DNA from: Pseudoalteromonas flavipulchra NCIMB 2033 = ATCC BAA-314
GTDB lineage: Bacteria; Pseudomonadota; Gammaproteobacteria; Enterobacterales; Alteromonadaceae
DNA length: 64,000 bases
Reading direction: 5' to 3'
Assembly: GCA_000814665.1 (NCBI GenBank)
Contig: JWIH01000009.1
Location: forward strand, 144,094-208,093
The notes under the pieces: model-generated
Database searches by the model: none
The model's input: only the letters and a program-made list of their open reading frames with translations
Told to the model about the DNA's origin: nothing
In this document: piece after piece, positions 52,011 through 61,831 of the stretch
Layout: every line of letters begins with the position of its first letter
Position numbering within the stretch: the stretch's first letter is position 1
Made by a program: the position numbers and the translations under genes

Positions 52011-53579
52011 TTAAGCAGCTTGCTCGTCGTCTTGTCCTAACCGAATTAGGTAATCAAAAGCGCCTAAACTTGCTGTCGCTCCACCACCCATCGCAATTAT
52101 GATTTGCTTAAACGGTGTGGTGGTTGCATCGCCTGCGGCGTAAACGCCCGCTAGACTAGTCGCACCTTTGCTATCAATTTCGATTTCGCCAAAGCGGCTA
52201 AGTGCAACTTCACTCGACTTTAACCATTCAGTATTTGGTACAAGCCCAATTTGTACAAAAATGCCGGCCAATGGTAATGAATGCGATCCGCCGCTCACTC
52301 TATCTGTATAGTTCAAACCCGTTACTTTATTGCCGTCACCAACTACTTCGGTGGTTTGTGCGTTTTTAATAATGGTAACGTTATCAAGACTTTTCGCCTT
52401 TTTGATCAGCACTTCGTCAGCTCTGAGCGTATCGGCAAATTCTAATACCGTGACGTGTTCAACGATATTTGCTAAGTCGATAGCCGCTTCAATACCCGAG
52501 TTACCGCCACCAATGACCGCAACAGGTTTCCCCTTAAATAATGGACCGTCACAGTGCGGGCAATATGCTACACCTCTACCCTTGTACTCGGTTTCGCCGG
52601 GTACATTCATGCTTCTCCATCGAGCACCAGTTGCCAAGACTAAAGATTTGGCTCTTAATACCGCACCGCTTTCAAGCGTGATATCAATGGTTTCACCTTT
52701 GTTAATTGCCGCTGCACGCTGGTTCTTCATCACATCAACGCCATACTGGTTAACATGCTCTTCTAACTGTGCAACCAACTTAGGACCTTCGGTTTTTTGC
52801 ACTGAGATAAAGTTCTCAATGCCCAAAGTATCGGCAACTTGGCCGCCAAAACGCTCCGCAACTACCCCTGTATTTAACCCTTTGCGAGCAGCATAGATTG
52901 CAGCTGATGCACCAGCAGGGCCGCCACCTACAACGAGCACGTCAAACACGTCTTTCTCGTTAAGTAATGCCGCTTGTTTTTCACCAGCTTTACTATCCAA
53001 TTTGAGTAGTATATCGCTCAGGCTCACTGCGCCTTGGCTAAATTGCTCACCATTTAAGTACACGGTTGGCACGGCCATGATATTGCGTGATTCCACTTCT
53101 TCTTGGAACAAAGCGCCATCAATCATGGTGGTGGTAATAATTGGGTTAACAGCCGCCATGAGATTCAAGGCCTGTACGACTTGCGGACAAGTTTGGCAAC
53201 TCAGTGAGATGTAAACCTCAAAGTTCAATGCGTTATCTATATTCCTGATCAGTTCCAAATCGTCTGCCGATGCTTTAGTGGCATGGCCACCTGAATGCAA
53301 TAATGCAAGTACCAAGCTGGTAAACTCATGTCCCATAGGCACACCGGCAAACGTAATTTCGCTCTTTGTTTCAACGCCACGCACCACCATTTGTGGGATA
53401 CGTTCACCTTCGCTTGATTCAGATAAAGTAATTTTGTCGCTCAATGACGCTAAGTCTTGTGCTAACCCTTTTAGCTCTTGCGATTTTTTACTGTCATCAA
53501 CAGTAATGACGAGTTCAATCGGACGTTGTAGAGAGCTAAAGTGGCTTTGTAGTTGAGTTTTAATTTGGTTGTCTAACAT
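52011..53579 (-). CDS. ahpF: Alkyl hydroperoxide reductase subunit F
   Basis: The 522-residue flavoprotein has an N-terminal tandem thioredoxin-like domain with CQTC ([20 protein letters not shown]), an FAD-binding segment [19 protein letters not shown], the redox pair CPHC ([11 protein letters not shown]), an NAD-binding [16 protein letters not shown] and [19 protein letters not shown]. It passes electrons from NADH to AhpC. It lies 105 bases downstream of ahpC on the same strand with a hairpin between, the classic ahpCF order. OxyR control is expected from the family but no site is assigned. Confidence 0.95.
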   Translation of the reverse strand: MLDNQIKTQLQSHFSSLQRPIELVITVDDSKKSQELKGLAQDLASLSDKITLSESSEGERIPQMVVRGVETKSEITFAGVPMGHEFTSLVLALLHSGGHATKASADDLELIRNIDNALNFEVYISLSCQTCPQVVQALNLMAAVNPIITTTMIDGALFQEEVESRNIMAVPTVYLNGEQFSQGAVSLSDILLKLDSKAGEKQAALLNEKDVFDVLVVGGGPAGASAAIYAARKGLNTGVVAERFGGQVADTLGIENFISVQKTEGPKLVAQLEEHVNQYGVDVMKNQRAAAINKGETIDITLESGAVLRAKSLVLATGARWRSMNVPGETEYKGRGVAYCPHCDGPLFKGKPVAVIGGGNSGIEAAIDLANIVEHVTVLEFADTLRADEVLIKKAKSLDNVTIIKNAQTTEVVGDGNKVTGLNYTDRVSGGSHSLPLAGIFVQIGLVPNTEWLKSSEVALSRFGEIEIDSKGATSLAGVYAAGDATTTPFKQIIIAMGGGATASLGAFDYLIRLGQDDEQAA

Positions 53580-53655
53580 ATAAGGTAACCCTCTGCAGAA
53601 ACTACAGTAAAAATTCGCAAAAACGATGAATTTGATTCATCTAGATGGTTGAGAT

Positions 53656-53676
53656 GGGAGTGCATGCCGCACTCCC
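53656..53676 (-). terminator. Hairpin between ahpC and ahpF
   Basis: GGGAGTGC and GCACTCCC form a perfect 8-bp stem with loop ATGCC. No T run follows on the minus strand, so it is more likely an attenuator or mRNA-stabilising hairpin that keeps ahpC more abundant than ahpF. Confidence 0.55.
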
Positions 53677-53684
53677 CAGACAAA

Positions 53685-54254
53685 TTAGATTTTGCCAACT
53701 AGATCTAGTGAAGGTGCTAGTGTTTCTTCACCTGGCTGCCAAGAAGCTGGACATACTTCACCATCGTGAGATGCGATGTATTGAGCAGCTTGTACTTTAC
53801 GTACTAGCTCTTTAGCACTGCGACCAATACCTAGGTCATGCGTTTCGATAACTTTGATTTCACCCTCTGGGTTGATAACAAAAGTACCACGAAGTGCCAG
53901 ACCTTCTTCCTCGATCATTACACCGAAGTTACGAGTAATACGGCCTGTTGGGTCACCAATCATTGGGAATTGAATTTTCTTAATAGTGTCTGACGCATCG
54001 TGCCATGCTTTATGCGTGAAGTGCGTGTCTGTCGATACAGAGTAAACTTCTACACCCATTTCTTGTAGCTGTGCGTAGTAGTCAGCTAAATCACCAAGCT
54101 CTGTTGGACACACGAAAGTGAAGTCCGCTGGGTAAAAGAATACGATTGACCATTTACCTAGTAGGTCTTGCTCAGAAACTTCTACGAAGTCGCCACCATG
54201 GTATGCTGTTGCGTTGAATGGTTGAATTTTAGTATTGATTAATGAAGTGCTCAT
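53685..54254 (-). CDS. ahpC: Alkyl hydroperoxide reductase subunit C (peroxiredoxin)
   Basis: ATG 54254 is preferred over an in-frame GTG 12 bases upstream, because GTGAGGAAA in that stretch is the ribosome site and MSTSLINTKIQPF matches other AhpC starts. The 189-residue typical 2-Cys peroxiredoxin has peroxidatic Cys49 in FTFVCPTE, resolving Cys in HDGEVCPASW, and DPTGRITRNFGV. It reduces hydrogen peroxide and organic peroxides in the cytoplasm with AhpF. Confidence 0.95.
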   Translation of the reverse strand: MSTSLINTKIQPFNATAYHGGDFVEVSEQDLLGKWSIVFFYPADFTFVCPTELGDLADYYAQLQEMGVEVYSVSTDTHFTHKAWHDASDTIKKIQFPMIGDPTGRITRNFGVMIEEEGLALRGTFVINPEGEIKVIETHDLGIGRSAKELVRKVQAAQYIASHDGEVCPASWQPGEETLAPSLDLVGKI

Positions 54255-54483
54255 CGCTTTCCTCACTGTTGTTTAGTTTAAAATAATGTTGGCGATTAGT
54301 GTTCGCCTTGGCTTGAGTACAAAGATAAGGGGAAGTGATGATTAAATAAAATGGATTGTTTGAATCACTGTGATCGAAAAAACCGATAACTCACTTTTAA
54401 ATGATCAACTAATTCAGCATAAGAGTATAAAAATAAGATAATTACGGTATGATCCCAGCAATTAACTATAGCAGAGCGTGACT

Positions 54484-54906
54484 ATGCACCCGTACTTCAA
54501 TCATATTCAACTTGGTTACTTTGGCTTCGTTCCCTTTTTGGCTTGTATCGCGTGGACGCTAATGACAGGTGTATCAAGTGACGTGCTTCATGCTTTTCAG
54601 TTTTACAGTCTGGGGATTCTAGCTTTTATGGCCGGAAGTTTATGGCGTGCAGGTGAGCAAACCTACAAACAAGCGATACTGGCCGTGATTGTCGTGATCC
54701 CTTACCCCCTACTTAGTATTGCAGCACCACAATGGTTGCTTCTCTATCTCGCTATCGCATATTGGCTTGTATATTTTATAGAACGCAGTTCGTCTCGCTG
54801 GGGTGACTATCATAAAGACTATCAAAAAATGCGAACGGTGCTAACTTCTCTCGTTTTTGTTAGTCATCTATTTATGATTGCTCAAGCACTTGAGTTAAAC
54901 GCATAA
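54484..54906 (+). CDS. DUF3429 membrane protein
   Basis: I start at ATG 54484 rather than the GTG six bases before. The 140-residue protein has four or five membrane helices (YFGFVPFLACIAWTLM, SLGILAFMAGSLWRAGEQ, AILAVIVVIPYPLLSI, WLLLYLAIAYWLVYF, VLTSLVFVSHLFMIA). The layout LGYFGFVPF...AFMAGSLWR matches DUF3429 inner-membrane proteins of unknown function. Monocistronic by spacing. Confidence 0.75.
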   Translation: MHPYFNHIQLGYFGFVPFLACIAWTLMTGVSSDVLHAFQFYSLGILAFMAGSLWRAGEQTYKQAILAVIVVIPYPLLSIAAPQWLLLYLAIAYWLVYFIERSSSRWGDYHKDYQKMRTVLTSLVFVSHLFMIAQALELNA

Positions 54907-54973
54907 GCGGCTTGCTTCTGAAGCTCAATTAACTATAACTAAAGATAACTGAAGCATCAGAAGCCAAAGTATT

Positions 54974-55816
54974 TTGATCAAACGCGCGTTACCTCCCTTA
55001 GTCATATGGATAGCCATCATCTTTTTTGGTGGCTACATGTACTATATTGGCCACTACGAATACGAGAGCTACGAAGAGTTGTTCTGGTTCGGTATTTCTT
55101 TCACTTTATTCAATTTGATCACCAGAGAAATCGCAAATCCGTTCTTACGCCTTGCCCTACTTGTGTATTGTGCGGGCCTACTCCTTGATATTATTGATAA
55201 TTTCACCGACGGTTTTTCCATTCCCTTACTTAACTTTGACACTTCTTTGAAAAATATCGGCTTTTTACTCATCAGCTTTGGTTTTTACTGCATGCTCACC
55301 AATAAAAGAGCCAGCATTACAGAGCTAAAAAAAGAAGTAGAGAGAAGAAGATTGTTAGAAGAGCGGATGCGGTATGAAGCTGACCATGATGCGATGACAG
55401 GCGTGGGTAGTCGTCGCGCATGTTTTGAAGGCTTGCAAACACACCGCTTTGATGAACAATGGCTACTCTACCTCGATTTAGATAATTTTAAGCAAGTGAA
55501 TGACAACTATGGCCATCATATTGGCGACGAGGTTTTGATTAAGTTTACGCAGAATATGAAAGATTACTTTGGCTTAGATTACAGCTTTCGTATCGGGGGT
55601 GACGAATTTATTGCCTATATTAATGCTGTGCTTCCAGATACAGACGAAGTAAGAGCGGCATTATTAAAGGGATTACATGATTACAAAATTAACGTCAGTA
55701 TTGGAATGGTCAAAGTTGACCCAGCTAAACAAGCTGATCTCATCATCCACGAAGCCGATGAGCATATGTATGGCGATAAACGCGGTAAATCACTCAGGTC
55801 TAGTGCTAGAGGGTAA
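54974..55816 (+). CDS. Membrane diguanylate cyclase (GGDEF)
   Basis: The 280-residue protein probably starts at TTG 54974, since no ATG precedes the first helix. Several N-terminal helices (about 8-105) are followed by a short coil (ELKKEVERRRLLEERMR). The GGDEF domain begins DHDAMTGVGSRRACFEGL, has DLDNFKQVNDNYGHHIGDE and the intact active site RIGGDEF, and ends IHEADEHMYGDKR. An intact site predicts cyclic-di-GMP synthesis. The inhibitory RxxD just before the active site is absent, so product feedback at an I-site is unlikely. The membrane part is a small MHYT/7TM-like sensor that I cannot classify. Confidence 0.88.
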   Translation: MIKRALPPLVIWIAIIFFGGYMYYIGHYEYESYEELFWFGISFTLFNLITREIANPFLRLALLVYCAGLLLDIIDNFTDGFSIPLLNFDTSLKNIGFLLISFGFYCMLTNKRASITELKKEVERRRLLEERMRYEADHDAMTGVGSRRACFEGLQTHRFDEQWLLYLDLDNFKQVNDNYGHHIGDEVLIKFTQNMKDYFGLDYSFRIGGDEFIAYINAVLPDTDEVRAALLKGLHDYKINVSIGMVKVDPAKQADLIIHEADEHMYGDKRGKSLRSSARG

Positions 55817-55990
55817 CACCATAACACAGTTTTATTGATTCAATTTCAATGATGCTCAGCGCACCAAAATCCAATCACAATTCTACGCTAACTTATCTAA
55901 ATTTATAGCTTTTTTAAAATCTAAAGAAGTAGCACTATTTTCCAATGATTGCTAAGCTTGCGTTAATATCAAGTTACAAGGGAAAATAAC

Positions 55991-57073
55991 GTGTTTGCAA
56001 AACTATTTACAAACAATGAAACCCAACAAGCCTTATTAGCCGCGCAACAAGAGATTGCCAGTTTAAAACATGCGAATGCGCAATTAGTTGCTGAAAATGA
56101 GTCATTAAAACAAGAAGTTGTAAGCTCACAAGCTGCGCTCAATGATAATACTGACAATCAACTACTGCAGTGTGCATTGACTGGATTAAGCCAAGTGCAA
56201 GGGATCCGCGAAACCGTTCTTGCAAGCTTTATGAGTATTGAAGAAGAAAGCCATTCAATTGAGCAAGTAAACTCCGCCTTTTCTAAATCTGAAACCGCAT
56301 TACGTAAAATACTCACGGGAATGGAGCAGCTCGGCGGTAATATGGACAGAATGACCACCAATATTTCTGGCCTATCGCAGATGGCCGATAGCATTAATAC
56401 CTTTGTTACGACGATTTCAAAAATTTCAGATCAAACGAATCTGTTAGCGCTTAATGCTGCTATTGAAGCCGCCCGGGCGGGTGAAGCTGGCCGTGGCTTT
56501 TCGGTTGTCGCCGATGAGGTACGTGCACTGGCAACCAACACCAACGAGTCCGCCAACGAAGTCTCCGATCTGGTCAAAAAGATCATCGATACGACTCATA
56601 CAACCGTGAGTGCCGTGGAAGAAATTCAAGCGTCTAATATCACGCTGTCTGACAGTATTGGACACTTAAACGATGAATACGAAGGGATAGTAAGTTGTTG
56701 TGATTCAATGAAAGACACCATTTTGGTTTCTACCACTCAAACTTTTATCCAGACAGTAAAGCTCGATCATGTCGTTTGGAAAGGAGACGTATACAACGTT
56801 ATTATTGGCAATAGCCATAAAAATATCAGCGACTTTGCCGATCATACGATGTGCCGCTTAGGCAAATGGTTTAGTGGCGATGGCGCCCAAAAGTTTGGCG
56901 GTCACAACGCGTTTAAACGTCTAGAAGCTCCGCATAAAGAAGTCCATAGAGCTGGTGTAGAAGCAATGAAAAAGTTTAAAGCAGGCGATTCTCAAGGCGC
57001 AGTTAAACAGCTTAACCAAATGGAACATGCCAGCGTTGAAGTAATGGACTTACTCGATCAACTAGGGCATTGA
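55991..57073 (+). CDS. Soluble chemoreceptor with C-terminal zinc-binding CZB domain
   Basis: The 360-residue protein lacks membrane segments. An N-terminal coiled coil ([20 protein letters not shown]) leads to a methyl-accepting signalling domain with the conserved tip [20 protein letters not shown]. The CZB domain follows (about 255-358): [38 protein letters not shown] and [14 protein letters not shown]. His and Cys in these segments are the zinc ligands of CZB receptors. Such proteins sense zinc or oxidants such as hypochlorite and feed chemotaxis or c-di-GMP circuits. The preceding diguanylate cyclase is on the same strand but separated by 174 bases. Confidence 0.9.
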   Translation: MFAKLFTNNETQQALLAAQQEIASLKHANAQLVAENESLKQEVVSSQAALNDNTDNQLLQCALTGLSQVQGIRETVLASFMSIEEESHSIEQVNSAFSKSETALRKILTGMEQLGGNMDRMTTNISGLSQMADSINTFVTTISKISDQTNLLALNAAIEAARAGEAGRGFSVVADEVRALATNTNESANEVSDLVKKIIDTTHTTVSAVEEIQASNITLSDSIGHLNDEYEGIVSCCDSMKDTILVSTTQTFIQTVKLDHVVWKGDVYNVIIGNSHKNISDFADHTMCRLGKWFSGDGAQKFGGHNAFKRLEAPHKEVHRAGVEAMKKFKAGDSQGAVKQLNQMEHASVEVMDLLDQLGH

Positions 57074-57099
57074 TAAGAAGCACTACAAAGCTTTTAAAT

Positions 57100-57151
57100 T
57101 TACCCGCTTAACACGTAGAGTGGCAGTCACCGATTGAAGCGGGTAACTTTT
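57100..57151 (+). terminator. Terminator-like hairpin after the CZB receptor
   Basis: TTACCCGCTT and AAGCGGGTAA are a perfect 10-bp stem around a 27-base loop, followed by CTTTT. Confidence 0.6.
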
Positions 57152-57518
57152 CATGTAATCCTGTGTAGTAGCTCATATCTGATCTTACAGTTTCGATGAA
57201 TAGGTTTTGACTTTATCTGACAGACAGTTTCGAGCGAATTTGAGACGGTCGCAGTTATTTGGTGTCATTGGCTCACTTCCACAAAGCAGACATTCAGCCA
57301 AGTTACTAACATCACCTTAAAAGTTAACTGAAGTCGTTATTGTCGCTAAAACAAGCTGTGGTTGTAGAAGCTAACGTTTCTTATCAGAACATTTGGAAAT
57401 AACAATATTAATGGCAATAACACCATGAGCCATTAAACCTGTGTTCATACTGGTTGCCATATTTTCCAAATTAATGAAATCAACCTGATTCAAGCAGTTA
57501 AATTATTCACATTGCCAC
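57152..57518. other. Intergenic region with degraded repeat-like sequence
   Basis: No credible gene is seen. The stretch 57215-57310 (GACAGACAGTTTCGAGCG and onward) has the look of a decayed intergenic repeat. A 29-codon minus-strand frame at 57371-57460 (MATSMNTGLMAHGVIAINIV) downstream of the dehydrogenase is too short to call. Confidence 0.3.
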
Positions 57519-58559
57519 TTAAAACTCAGTAACAACAGTTACGCCAGGTACAGAAGATGAATCCATGGTGGTTAAAGCATCGATCGATTGCTCAAGATTA
57601 ATGCGCTGACCTATTAGTTTTTCAGGTACCAGTTTCCCAGAAAGCATCATTGCCAACATGTCTTGATAACGGAAAGCTTGCATACCATGACTTCCAATGA
57701 TTTCTAGCTCTTGAGCAATTACCTTGCTCATAGGGATATTGGGAGCTGCTTGCTCCCCCAGCAGCAAGCCTACTTGGACGTGTTTACCTAAGCTGCGCAG
57801 GCATTTGATTGAATTGACACAAGTCACACTGTGGCCAAGTGCATCTAGCGAGACATGAGCGCCACCTCGGGTAAGTGACATAATTGCTTCAGCAACATCG
57901 TCAACCTTACTTGCGTTAATGACGGCAACGGCGCCTAAAGAGCGAGCAAGCGTAAGTTTATCTTCAGCAATATCGACGGCAATAACATTTGCACCAATGG
58001 AATTGGCGATCATGATGGCAGATAATCCAACGCCCCCACAGCCATGAACAGCAACCCACTGCCCAGCTTTCACTTTACCTTGGTCGACCACGGCTCTAAA
58101 TGAAGTTACAAATCGACAACCAAGACTTGCTGCTGTAGCAAAATCCATATCGTCAGGTAAGTGAACTAAATTTGTATCGGCATTATTAATCGGTACATAT
58201 TCGGCAAACGACCCCCAATGAGTAAAACCTGGTTGCGTTTGGGTTGAACAAACCTGTTGGTTACCAGAATGACAATCCGGACAACTTCCACAACCATTTA
58301 CAAACGGCACAGTTACACGTTCACCCACCTTAAAGTGACGAACATTTTTGCCAACCGCTTCTACCACGCCAGCAAATTCATGTCCCGGCACATGAGGCAA
58401 CTCAATACCTGAGTCATGACCTTTCCAGCCATGCCAATCACTGCGGCACACGCCTGTAGCTCTAACATTGATAATAACGCCATCATCAGCCAATTCCGGC
58501 TCTTTAACATTCATTACTTTTGGTGCTTGACCAAATTTTTCGTAAACAACTGCTTTCAT
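57519..58559 (-). CDS. Zinc-dependent alcohol dehydrogenase family protein (MDR)
   Basis: I use ATG 58559, the third codon of a longer TTG frame. The protein of 346 residues is a medium-chain dehydrogenase with [10 protein letters not shown] (catalytic Zn Cys), [12 protein letters not shown], the structural-zinc cysteines [16 protein letters not shown], and the Rossmann glycine motif [14 protein letters not shown]. It oxidises an alcohol or reduces an aldehyde with NAD(P); the substrate is not evident. It is divergent from an Lrp/AsnC regulator with 143 bases between, which is its likely controller. Confidence 0.9.
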   Translation of the reverse strand: MKAVVYEKFGQAPKVMNVKEPELADDGVIINVRATGVCRSDWHGWKGHDSGIELPHVPGHEFAGVVEAVGKNVRHFKVGERVTVPFVNGCGSCPDCHSGNQQVCSTQTQPGFTHWGSFAEYVPINNADTNLVHLPDDMDFATAASLGCRFVTSFRAVVDQGKVKAGQWVAVHGCGGVGLSAIMIANSIGANVIAVDIAEDKLTLARSLGAVAVINASKVDDVAEAIMSLTRGGAHVSLDALGHSVTCVNSIKCLRSLGKHVQVGLLLGEQAAPNIPMSKVIAQELEIIGSHGMQAFRYQDMLAMMLSGKLVPEKLIGQRINLEQSIDALTTMDSSSVPGVTVVTEF

Positions 58560-58702
58560 CACCAACCGCCTTATGTATCGAGTTTGTTACCTCGGACTAT
58601 ACTACGAGTTAAAACTGAAATTACCTTGCTAAATTAACTTGAAGGCTGCCAAATAAGGAAATACTCTTTCATATATAACCCACTTAAAGAAAGAGTCCCC
58701 CT
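58560..58702. promoter_or_regulatory. Divergent promoter region, dehydrogenase and Lrp-type regulator
   Basis: Lrp/AsnC regulators often bind such shared regions. GAAAGAGTCCCCC at 58689-58701 sits just before the regulator start. No operator can be proven by eye. Confidence 0.35.
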
Positions 58703-59167
58703 ATGAGTAAGCTAACCAAGATAGACAATGATATTTTGTGGCATATGCAAAGAGATGGTCGCTTGACGAATGCGAAGTTAGCCAACGAACTGGCGATGAG
58801 TGAGTCCCCCTGTTGGCGAAGGTTAAAGCGTTTAGAGGAGGAAGGATATATCGAAAGTTACCAAGCCAATTTAGACAGACGTAAGCTAGGGTTTGGTGTA
58901 TTGGCCTTCGTACAGCTCACTTGTACAGAGCATGACAGTCAAACAACCACCACTTTTGAAGCAGTTATCCAAAATTGCGTTCAGGTACTTTCTTGCCACA
59001 ATACAACAGGTGACGCTGATTTCCTATTACAGGTTGTTGCAAAAGATTTGGATGACTATAGCCAGTTCATCGATAATACCTTACGTAAATTACCAGGGGT
59101 TTCGTCTATTCGTTCAAGCTTATCACTGCGAGAACTAAAAGCTTCCTCTCGGCTTCCGATTGGCTAA
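58703..59167 (+). CDS. Lrp/AsnC family transcriptional regulator
   Basis: The 154-residue protein starts MSKLTKIDNDILWHMQRDGR and has the N-terminal helix-turn-helix (TNAKLANELAMSESPCWRRL) and the C-terminal RAM effector-binding domain (LGFGVLAFVQLTC, CHNTTGDADFLLQVVAKDLD, LPGVSSIRSSLSLRELK). It is a short Lrp-type regulator that assembles as an octamer and probably responds to an amino acid. Its divergent neighbour is the dehydrogenase at 57519-58559, the best candidate target. Confidence 0.92.
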   Translation: MSKLTKIDNDILWHMQRDGRLTNAKLANELAMSESPCWRRLKRLEEEGYIESYQANLDRRKLGFGVLAFVQLTCTEHDSQTTTTFEAVIQNCVQVLSCHNTTGDADFLLQVVAKDLDDYSQFIDNTLRKLPGVSSIRSSLSLRELKASSRLPIG

Positions 59168-59199
59168 AAATTGCTATATCCAAAAAAGTTTGGTTTGAG

Positions 59200-59329
59200 C
59201 GTCCGCTATCACAATTAGATTTGAGATATTAAGAGCTATAGAGCGGCAGTTGTTGGCACATATGCGACTGTCAGATTTGATTGAGTTTTATTATTCGAAT
59301 CTGACAGATCAAATTAAGACTTATTCAAA
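59200..59329 (+). repeat. 130-bp dispersed repeat, copy 2
   Basis: Gap-free counterpart of 21061-21190, at roughly two-thirds identity by eye. TGTCAGATTTGA and TCGAATCTGACA form a 12-bp hairpin with one mismatch at the same place as in copy 1. It lies between the Lrp gene and the toxin locus. Confidence 0.6.
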
Positions 59330-59346
59330 TCCTGAGCTGGTACACA

Positions 59347-59811
59347 TTATTCAAACACACAACTCTCCTCAATTAATGCAAGTAACGCTTCTTCAAACGT
59401 TTCATACTCATCAATTATTTCCCAAGTAACTCTATCTATGACAGCATAGAGTCGGGTGTTCAAATTGAAAACTACACGACTCATGTTTTCATCAGCATAT
59501 GCAATAAATTGCTTCAGGGAGCACTCTTCATAAAATGATTCATTGGCTTCAATTATACCTGGTAGATAAATTGGACTTTCGATGGTGTTTGCACCATACA
59601 CGTTTAAACCATTTACAGAAAAACCATTTGAAATTTTTAATAATTCTATAAACTGGTCTGATATTTTCCCCTTAAAAAATCTTAATGAGTTTTCTTGCAG
59701 CTTTATAAGTTGTTTCTCAGTTGCAGGAGGAAGTAAAAAACCTTCTTGGTATTGCGATTCTTCTATTTTGTTTTTCTGTTCGATCAAATTGATTAGTACG
59801 CTCATCATCAT
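59347..59811 (-). CDS. SMI1/KNR4-like (YrhA-type) immunity protein
   Basis: The 154-residue acidic protein has PPATEKQLIKLQENSLRFF and FIELLKISNGFSVNGLNVYG, the pattern of SUKH/SMI1-KNR4 and YrhA-type proteins (a helix, then a small residue-rich turn followed by a strand). These proteins commonly neutralise nuclease toxins. It starts 75 bases after the HNH toxin module on the same strand, the usual toxin-immunity order, so I infer that it protects against that toxin. Confidence 0.7.
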   Translation of the reverse strand: MMMSVLINLIEQKNKIEESQYQEGFLLPPATEKQLIKLQENSLRFFKGKISDQFIELLKISNGFSVNGLNVYGANTIESPIYLPGIIEANESFYEECSLKQFIAYADENMSRVVFNLNTRLYAVIDRVTWEIIDEYETFEEALLALIEESCVFE

Positions 59812-59886
59812 CTCACTTAGGATAAACCAAGCCTTCGGGAATTGGCCAATCGACGTTTATTGTTTCATAGTGCGTCATTTTTGACG

Positions 59887-61095
59887 TCATTTTTTTTGGT
59901 AAGTTGTAAATACTGAGTGTTCGGGGCTATTTCGTATGAGAACTAAATTATTGAAACTATTAGTGCCACCATCATCCAATGGGATTTTATGATGAACCTG
60001 CCAACCTTTTGGAACTTTGCCATCTGCGAGCTTTGCCACTTCTCTCTCATTCACTCCAAGCTTATTCAGTTGTTTAATTAATTCTGGCCTGTTAGATAAG
60101 CTTTTTAAAAAGTCTTTCCGTATACCATTATTGAATGCTTTACGTAAATCAGCATATTCAGCCCTATCCCGCTTAGTGTAGTTGATATTAATAGTTGAAA
60201 TATTTTTTAATAGTAGCTCACTTCCTTTGTATTGCCCTTTAAACTCGGACTTAGCCCCCAGCAACTCATTCCCTTTTGGCGGCTCCAATTCATCAGCTTT
60301 GGCTTTGGTGGGCTTATCGGTAACGCCTCGAATTGGTGATTGGCCTTGATACTCATCCAGTGCTTTATTAACTCGCTGCCCGATTTCTTGGGCGGCTTGT
60401 TGCATATGCTGGTCGATTTTGGGGGTGACCTCGTCTAGGCGTTTAACCGTGGCTTGCATGCCTTCGATGGCGGCGTCTGGAAGCAGTAGGTCGTAGTGCC
60501 AACTGGTGGACATGTCATCAAGTGAATCGCGCAGGCCTTTGACGATGTTTTTAACTTCCGTGGCGGATTGTTTTCCTAGGTCTTGCCAGTTGATGTCTCT
60601 TAGGTATTTAACTGGGTCGCCTTTGCCGAGCTTGCGTAAAACGGCAAGCGCAGCAGAGAGCGATTCTCCGGTATTTTTTAAGATAACCTTGCCTACGCCT
60701 TTGACTGCTGAGCCCACTACTGGCACTAAACCAATACCCGTTAGGGTAAAGGCAAGCCAAGCGTCGTTGTCGTTGGCTTCATCATCGTCAGTCAGTAACA
60801 TGACATTGGCGGTGATATCTCGTAAATCCATGACTTGGTCGATAATCGGTATCATGGAAATCAAGGTACCTACCACGATTTGTGACGTGGAGGGGTTTTG
60901 ATTAAAGTCGCCTTGCAGTGTGCCCCATAACCAATCGCCTGCTTGGGTTGCAATGCCATTGGCTTCTATCAGTGGTGCGGTATTACCGCTGCGTACCATT
61001 TCAGCCGCTCGCGCTGGGGTGATTTGTCCATACAGTGGATTTTTAGGGCGATTATCTTCAGGTAGGTAATCGCGTTTATCCTCACCATATTGCAC
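59887..61095 (-). CDS. Displaced polymorphic toxin module with C-terminal HNH nuclease
   Basis: The open frame of 402 codons starts at a GTG that lies inside a conserved motif, not at a normal gene start. In-frame residues before it (ENAPPGQYTVQYGED) match the linker of VgrG/Rhs-type effectors, and an in-frame TAG stands 36 bases upstream of the GTG. It continues with YGQITPARAAEMVRSGNTAP, a hydrophobic pre-toxin region (IVVGTLISMIPIIDQVMDLR, AFTLTGIGLVPVVGSAVKG), and ends with an HNH-type nuclease motif WQVHHKIPLDDGGTNSFNNL. I read it as the C-terminus of an older VgrG or PAAR effector left behind after replacement. It may be expressed only after recombination. Confidence 0.7.
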   Translation of the reverse strand: MQYGEDKRDYLPEDNRPKNPLYGQITPARAAEMVRSGNTAPLIEANGIATQAGDWLWGTLQGDFNQNPSTSQIVVGTLISMIPIIDQVMDLRDITANVMLLTDDDEANDNDAWLAFTLTGIGLVPVVGSAVKGVGKVILKNTGESLSAALAVLRKLGKGDPVKYLRDINWQDLGKQSATEVKNIVKGLRDSLDDMSTSWHYDLLLPDAAIEGMQATVKRLDEVTPKIDQHMQQAAQEIGQRVNKALDEYQGQSPIRGVTDKPTKAKADELEPPKGNELLGAKSEFKGQYKGSELLLKNISTININYTKRDRAEYADLRKAFNNGIRKDFLKSLSNRPELIKQLNKLGVNEREVAKLADGKVPKGWQVHHKIPLDDGGTNSFNNLVLIRNSPEHSVFTTYQKK

Positions 61096-61370
61096 GGTGT
61101 ATTGACCGGGCGGTGCATTCTCAATTTTCTATATAAATTCACTAGTGCTTGCTGGAGGTGGTAAACCAAAGGTATCTAATTTTTAAAAGAAGGAGCTTAT
61201 ATAACGCTCAAGGAAATGTAGATGCCGTGGGCTGTAAAAAAATTTGAGAGCTTACGTCATTTGCATATGAAGTAGCTCTCAAAATAAGTGTGCTATTTTA
61301 CACTTAATTAGTACTTTAAGGCTAACTAAAGCCAGTGTCAGAATAGATATGCTAAACGCACAATAAAGTA
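61096..61370. other. Spacer between the two toxin-immunity units
   Basis: The part nearest 61096-61131 encodes the last conserved linker residues ahead of the displaced toxin module. Beyond that there is no coding signal. The stretch is the recombination scar expected where one effector tail displaced another. Confidence 0.4.
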
Positions 61371-61829
61371 CTATTCGTCTTCTAATATGCCCAAAATAAA
61401 GTTATTAAACCCAACGTGATACTCTTGCTCTACAATTTTATCTAAATTGTTCCAAACTGTAATTACACACTCTCCATTACTGAGAGGTTTCGAACAGTTG
61501 ATACAGTAAAGAAACTCATTGTTCACGCTATGGAAAACTACAAGCTCTTTTGGGAGTTGGTCATTACTCCTCTTTTTAAGAGTAAACCAAACAAAATTCG
61601 GATATTCTGCATTTATAAAATTAGGTGTTTTAGTTAAACCTAAGATTTCAATCGGGCCTATCGCTATATTTCCCCAAGCTTTCAAGTAGTCTTTAAAACT
61701 TTCTGGGAGACGAAGGTTGAGCACTGACTCAGCTTCTTTTATTTCTAAGTCACTATGACTACCTTGATATTCAAATTCGTTTAGTGACTCTAATCTTTGC
61801 TTTAACTCATCATGTGTAAAGTTTTTCAT
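61371..61829 (-). CDS. SMI1/KNR4 (SUKH) family immunity protein
   Basis: The 152-residue protein has the SUKH pattern: EIKEAESVLNLRLPESFKDY, then LKAWGNIAIGPIEILGLTKT, with INCSKPLSNGECVI and IVEQEYHVGFNNFILGILED towards the end. Its ATG is two bases after the stop of the VgrG-toxin, and its ribosome site AAAGGA lies inside the last codons of that gene, so it is translationally coupled to it. It is the presumed immunity to the LHH nuclease tail of the VgrG. Confidence 0.82.
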   Translation of the reverse strand: MKNFTHDELKQRLESLNEFEYQGSHSDLEIKEAESVLNLRLPESFKDYLKAWGNIAIGPIEILGLTKTPNFINAEYPNFVWFTLKKRSNDQLPKELVVFHSVNNEFLYCINCSKPLSNGECVITVWNNLDKIVEQEYHVGFNNFILGILEDE

Positions 61830-61831
61830 AA

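Noticed and set aside
52330-52896. 188-codon plus-strand frame
   Set aside because: Antisense to ahpF, no recognisable protein, no ribosome site; shadow of a well-conserved gene.
57371-57460. 29-codon minus-strand micro-frame after the dehydrogenase
   Set aside because: It looks somewhat protein-like but has no ribosome site or known family; too short to support.
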